In this document: positions 59,641 through 64,000 of the stretch, in pieces
Layout of the letters: each line of letters opens with the position of its first letter
How positions within the stretch are numbered: the first letter of the stretch is position 1
Assembly: GCA_013397075.1 (NCBI GenBank)
Contig: VWZS01010868.1
Location: 124,001 to 188,000 of the forward strand
DNA from: Rhabdornis inornatus
Lineage: Eukaryota; Chordata; Aves; Passeriformes; Rhabdornithidae
Length of the DNA: 64,000 nucleotides
Direction: 5' to 3'
Translations under genes and position numbers: made by a program
Notes under the pieces: generated by a model
What the model saw: only the letters and a program-made list of their open reading frames with translations
Database searches by the model: none
Told to the model about the DNA's origin: nothing

Positions 59641-62600
59641 ATTTTTTAGTCAAAATTTGATTCAAATCAAATAAAAAAATCAAAATGAAAATACAGATAT
59701 GCCTTGAACAGCATTCCACATTCCATCAGAGCAGAACTGCTCTGTTTGGTAGAATAATTTGAATTTTGACTGTGACTGCAAAAACTGAAGTTTCCCAGTG
59801 CTTGAAATTAGTACAGTGAAGTGAAACCTCTGCCTCTTGCTGATTTTACAGTCTGAATTTTTAAAGAGTAGGAACAATTTCACACAAACTTTCTACAAAA
59901 GAAAAAAGTCCATGTTGAAGCTGAAATCAAGGATGTTGAAAGCTTTTGTTTCAGAAGGATATGCACCTTTGAATCATAGAAAACAGGAGAGGATCACAGA
60001 GAACAAGCTGTGATTATAGGCTTTGGTAGCAATAGATTTAACAAGCATAGCCTCAGATGCTGGATGATGGATGACTGGTCATCTCAGACACATCAGCTAA
60101 TTTGCCCAAGAAAAAATCTGAAGAGACAGTTTCCACAGCTGAACTCCCATTAGTATGCCTTCTTACCTTTTAATTAAGAAGCTAATGGCTGTGGGTAGTT
60201 AATCAACAAAATACCTTTAAAGATCTGGGCCTGAGGGCTTTGTTACAACCTAACCTTTGTTCACATGCAAGAGGAATGAGTCAATGGTTCCAACAAAATC
60301 TTACCGCTGTCGTTGTCACAAAGATATCAAATATAATCTGAAAAACTGAGTCTTTTCTCAGGAGAGTTACAAGACATGACTTATTGTACAGTGTGAGTCA
60401 TCTTCCATCCTAAAAAAATACAGCCCAAAAACCAATCACCCAAATATATGTGTCAATTCTTCTGTCTGATCAAAGAGTTTTGATGGATTTATAATTCAGA
60501 GCTGTGTCCTTAACTTGGGTGTAAAGAAAGCCACCCTCAGTTTAAGCCAAACTCCCTAAACTTTTGAAAGCCTGAAGAATGTTCTGGGGTTTGACTCCTT
60601 GACTGGCTCAGCTCTGCAGTAGCCAGAGGATGTGAAGATGTGGAATATTCAGATGTTACCTGGCGCTTACCTGTGGCAGTTCCCCTCTTAATTAGAAGGT
60701 AAAAAGACATCATAATTACCAGTTAACAATTTTCAATCTCTGTACGGGCAAAGGAATTCATGTGATTTAGAAGATCCACAATTATAACTTGTGATGTGGA
60801 GAGATAAAGAAGTTTAAAGTATATTCATTCCCTTACTTTACTTCAGTGAGTTTGGGGAGGTTAAGGGCAAATTCTCAGGGAGTCTCTTCCCTAAATCCTT
60901 GTTCAGATAATGGATTTAGAATGCTCCCAGCTTCAAAAGGGCTGAGGTAACATCCCTGTCAGTATCAACCTCTGGGAGGACCTCAGGGATCCCATCCTTT
61001 TCTCCTACGCCAGCTGCAAAGAGCAGGTTTGGCCAAAAATGAAACCCCATTCACCACACATCACCCAGCGGTGCTGCTGGGATGGGGGAGCTGCTGGATT
61101 ATTATTTTTCTTGGTCTCTGTAACAGCAAAAAGCTGAGGCTCAGAAAAGCTTCTCTCCTATTTGTCTTTCATCTTTTAGACAGAGCAGAGCCCCCAAAAC
61201 AACCCCTGATCTTTGTGTCATAGCAGTTCCAAATTTTGCCAGACATGTTACAGGAAAAAAACATAATCAAGTTGAGACATCCAAACTCTTTCTTTCCACT
61301 TATTCCAGAAACCTTTTTATTGCTGTGTTGACAGTAATTACACGTAACATATTCCAGTAAAAGGAAGCTAAAGTCACCAGGTCAAGTGATGCATAGTTAG
61401 TGGCTGCCAAAAGAGGAAACAAGTGTGAACTCGCTTCATCTCTGTTCTTCTCTTATGCAAATGCACTTTGGGATTCCTCACTTGCTCAGAGGGCACAAAA
61501 ATGCCTCTGCTGTATAGGATGGGCAGGGAAAGGGCATGGAGCTTGACAGGGCAGTTTGCTGGAGAGGGAAAATCCTTATCAATGTAAGGACTCACATATA
61601 AGAAGGTCAGTGAACAGCAGGAGTTGTCACTATTGCTAAATCCTTTCTTTAAAAAATATTTATGGACTGATAAGTGAAGTTTTGCAGTTCTCAACCTCAG
61701 CTCCTGGGGCCTTTTTTCCCTTGCATGCCTGGCTTTTGAACAGAGCCAGTTACAATTAATGTTACATACAAGGTTGGCTGCAGATAGGAAGCATGAAATG
61801 GGTTTGCTGCTTCAAGAGGCCCTATCTAGGTTTATTTTCTACATTCAGTTTATTCACAAAGTGGAATCTCTTCCACTTAGCAAGGTAAAGATATTTACTC
61901 AACATTCAGAAATTGAGCCAGTCAAGAGAAAGGTGAGCTCAGCACTTTTTAATTTCTGAGCTGTGAAGTGCAACAACAGACTGAGACATATTGGGCTGCC
62001 TTGTAGAAATACCCATTTAGCAATGGGCATAGTCAGAGACCCAAAACCAGGCACTTTAGCACAGCTGTTCTGTCCCACTGAGCTAAATCTCTCCTTTTAG
62101 CACTGGTTGGTTTGCTGAGAGAAGTGTGAGGCATGGAAAGGAAAGGAGACATAAAGTATGCTACCAAAAAAAAATTATCCTGTTCAGCATCTAAAGACAT
62201 AGGATGATGAATAGGTGCAGCTAATTTGGCAGAATATTTTTTAATGATAGTCTTTATAACTTTTTTTATGTTAAAAATTATAAAATGGAGGTGGAAATAA
62301 ATGCAACTCCCTGCTGACTGATGGAAAAGGATGACCCCTCACTTTTAACAGAAATAAATGCTTAGTTCCCTTTCCTTCATCTTTCTTCTACAATGTCTTT
62401 GTTACCAATAATAACACCTCATTTAGCTATTTCCTATGGGCTTATAGTGACATTTCAGTTTAATGGTTGATGACTTTTCTGAGGCCCTTGCCCACCTTCT
62501 ATCCTTGCTAGAAAGTGCTCTCTCTGAGCCAGTCTCTTTATTTGAGGTATCATTAAGTGAAGGTTCTTGCAAAGGTCAGCACAACTCTAAAATAGATCCA

Positions 62601-63794
62601 CATTCACAAAAGAGAAGTGGTTCTCTTTCCTGGCTCACCATGGTGCCCTTTTATTCAGAGTTTTCCATGGTGGTATTTCCAAAGCAGCATCAGAAGCTGA
62701 GCTTGGAAGGTCTGGGCTCTTGGGGATCTTTCTGCAGACCATTAAAGGAAAGTTTCCCCTGAGGTAATTTCAGGACATAACTGACCATCCTGATTTGTGC
62801 CCTGCCAGAGCATCTCCCACTCCCTCCCCCTCCCTCTCCTTTAACTTTCTACTCAGGTGAGGGAAAGAAAAGATCCCAAACCTATTTTTCGGTCATTGTG
62901 GATACACCCCTAAGGGCTGACACAGAAACCTTTCTCCTAAAAGATGAAAGTCTTCTATGGACGGCACTGGAGGAGGGTGAGAACAAGGCCAAGCTGTGGG
63001 ATCCCCCAACTCCAACCTCCCAGGCTGCATGTCTGGCACTGTGCTGCTTCTACAGCTTTTTTCTACTGATGTTACCTCTTTAAAATGCAAGTGAGGTCAC
63101 ATGGAGCTTGTTTAACACTTGTTGCTGCACAGAAATTAAAAATAGCTGCACCGTGTTACCTGGGACTAGGGAAAAAGCACAGTGAGGTTTAATGCATTCT
63201 TGGGTAGTTGGCTTGTCCCTCTGCATCTCAAGTGCCCTGAAGCACAAAGAGGTCCAACATTTACACCAGGATCTGGCCAGAACAAAAGTATAGTCAGTGC
63301 TCCCTCAAATGACCAGAAATAAAATAATTTTGACTCAATTAGAAGCAGTTCAGTCCCTACAGTGTCCTTGGCAGTGTGATGGAGCACTGGCTATGAGCCT
63401 AATGGACAAACTAGCTATGATCTCAGCTATAAAAAACAGGAGTAGTCCTGGATTTACATTTTTTCATACTTTTTATTTGTATGAATCATAAGTAGGTTCA
63501 TGTATATAAATTACTTGAAGGAGTTGGTGAAGGTCAGAGGAATCTAATCGCAGGTTCTCTTAAATATTTAGTTTATGGTCTCTTTGTATTTAAAGTTTCA
63601 GAAACTGAAACTTTAATGATGTTATGCAACTGTAAACAGATTAGTTCACCTGATATTGAGGAAGGCAAGGGTGTTAAATAACATAGCTCTTACCCAGGAA
63701 AGACCAAAAACCTGCTGGCTTATTTTACAGAGTGCATTGCCATTTTGCTGAGCATGTATCTACCTTGTTTCATGTTTCAGAGCAATTCAATGGA
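59641..63794. other. Upstream intergenic, no gene seen
   Basis: This is AT-rich unique DNA with no recognised repeat, exon or RNA gene on either strand. Confidence 0.55.
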
Positions 63795-63885
63795 ATTCAA
63801 AATTATTCATAGAATCAAAGAATAATTTAGGTCAAAAAGGGATTTCTAGACATCATCAGGTTCTCCAGCTCAGTAGAACAGCAGT
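63795..63885 (-). mobile_element. Diverged CR1 LINE 3' tail
   Basis: The plus strand reads ATTCATAGAATCAAAGAATAATTTAGGTCAAAAAGGGATTTCTAGACATCATCAGGTT, a diverged form of the CR1 tail complement (ATAGAATC..TTAGGTTGGAAAGGGAC..). The upper limit is uncertain. Confidence 0.7.
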
Positions 63886-64000
63886 GAAATACTGAATGCA
63901 AGTAAGGAAACAGTTCAAACCCTTGATATAAATTTCTGGACACCACGTGCAAGGTACTCTGACCTTAATGTGGATTGGTTTTGTTTGTGTGTGTGCATTA

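Noticed and set aside
60285..60300. TTCCAACA resembling the LTR start seen at 38,041 and 2,445
   Set aside because: No matching CA end, TATA, AATAAA or target duplication was found at a fitting distance.
56050..64000. Search for IGSF5 exons upstream of PCP4
   Set aside because: No immunoglobulin-domain residues in a splice-framed open frame were found on either strand.

Overview
This is a piece of a bird nuclear genome, most likely a passerine or other neoavian. Nearly all recognisable interspersed repeats are CR1 LINE fragments, recognised by the 3' terminal sequence reading GGTCCCTTCCAACC..ATTCTATGATTCTATG. There are also two solo LTRs of an endogenous retrovirus. I see no Alu, B1, L1 or MIR-like repeats that can be trusted. 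The one gene I can prove is vertebrate PCP4 (PEP-19).

Layout. Positions 1-8,400 are intergenic DNA downstream of PCP4, with five CR1 pieces, one solo LTR (1,896-2,452) and a small tandem repeat (7,723-7,823). PCP4 fills about 8,415-55,700 on the minus strand. Exon 1 codes for only three codons (55,637-55,645), exon 2 is 52 nt (37,216-37,267), and exon 3 carries the last 128 coding nt (8,642-8,769) plus a short 3' UTR ending after AATAAA at 8,436-8,441. The three pieces join in frame, without a break, into a 62-residue protein with an acidic stretch and an IQ motif. Thus 189 coding bases are spread over 47 kb. Intron 1 is 18.4 kb and intron 2 is 28.4 kb. The promoter is a CpG island at about 55,500-56,030 with two CCAAT boxes. 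A tandemly duplicated polypyrimidine tract lies upstream of it. Positions 56,050-64,000 are upstream intergenic DNA with CR1 pieces and no exon I recognise.

The most interesting points are these. (1) In intron 2 there is an exon-like sequence on the PCP4 strand (25,552-25,655). It follows a strong splice acceptor, is in phase with exon 2, and starts with residues resembling the start of exon 3. (2) A sense-oriented solo LTR with a TATA box, AATAAA signals and a perfect 6-bp target duplication sits only about 200 bp upstream of exon 2. (3) A related solo LTR with its own perfect 6-bp duplication lies at 1,896-2,452. (4) About 14.4 kb of intron 2 (19,130-33,590) is almost free of transposons. 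Several hairpins and minisatellites are also listed.

No new multi-gene system was found. Apart from the three PCP4 exons, the open frames in this window are chance ORFs or CR1 ORF2 remnants.
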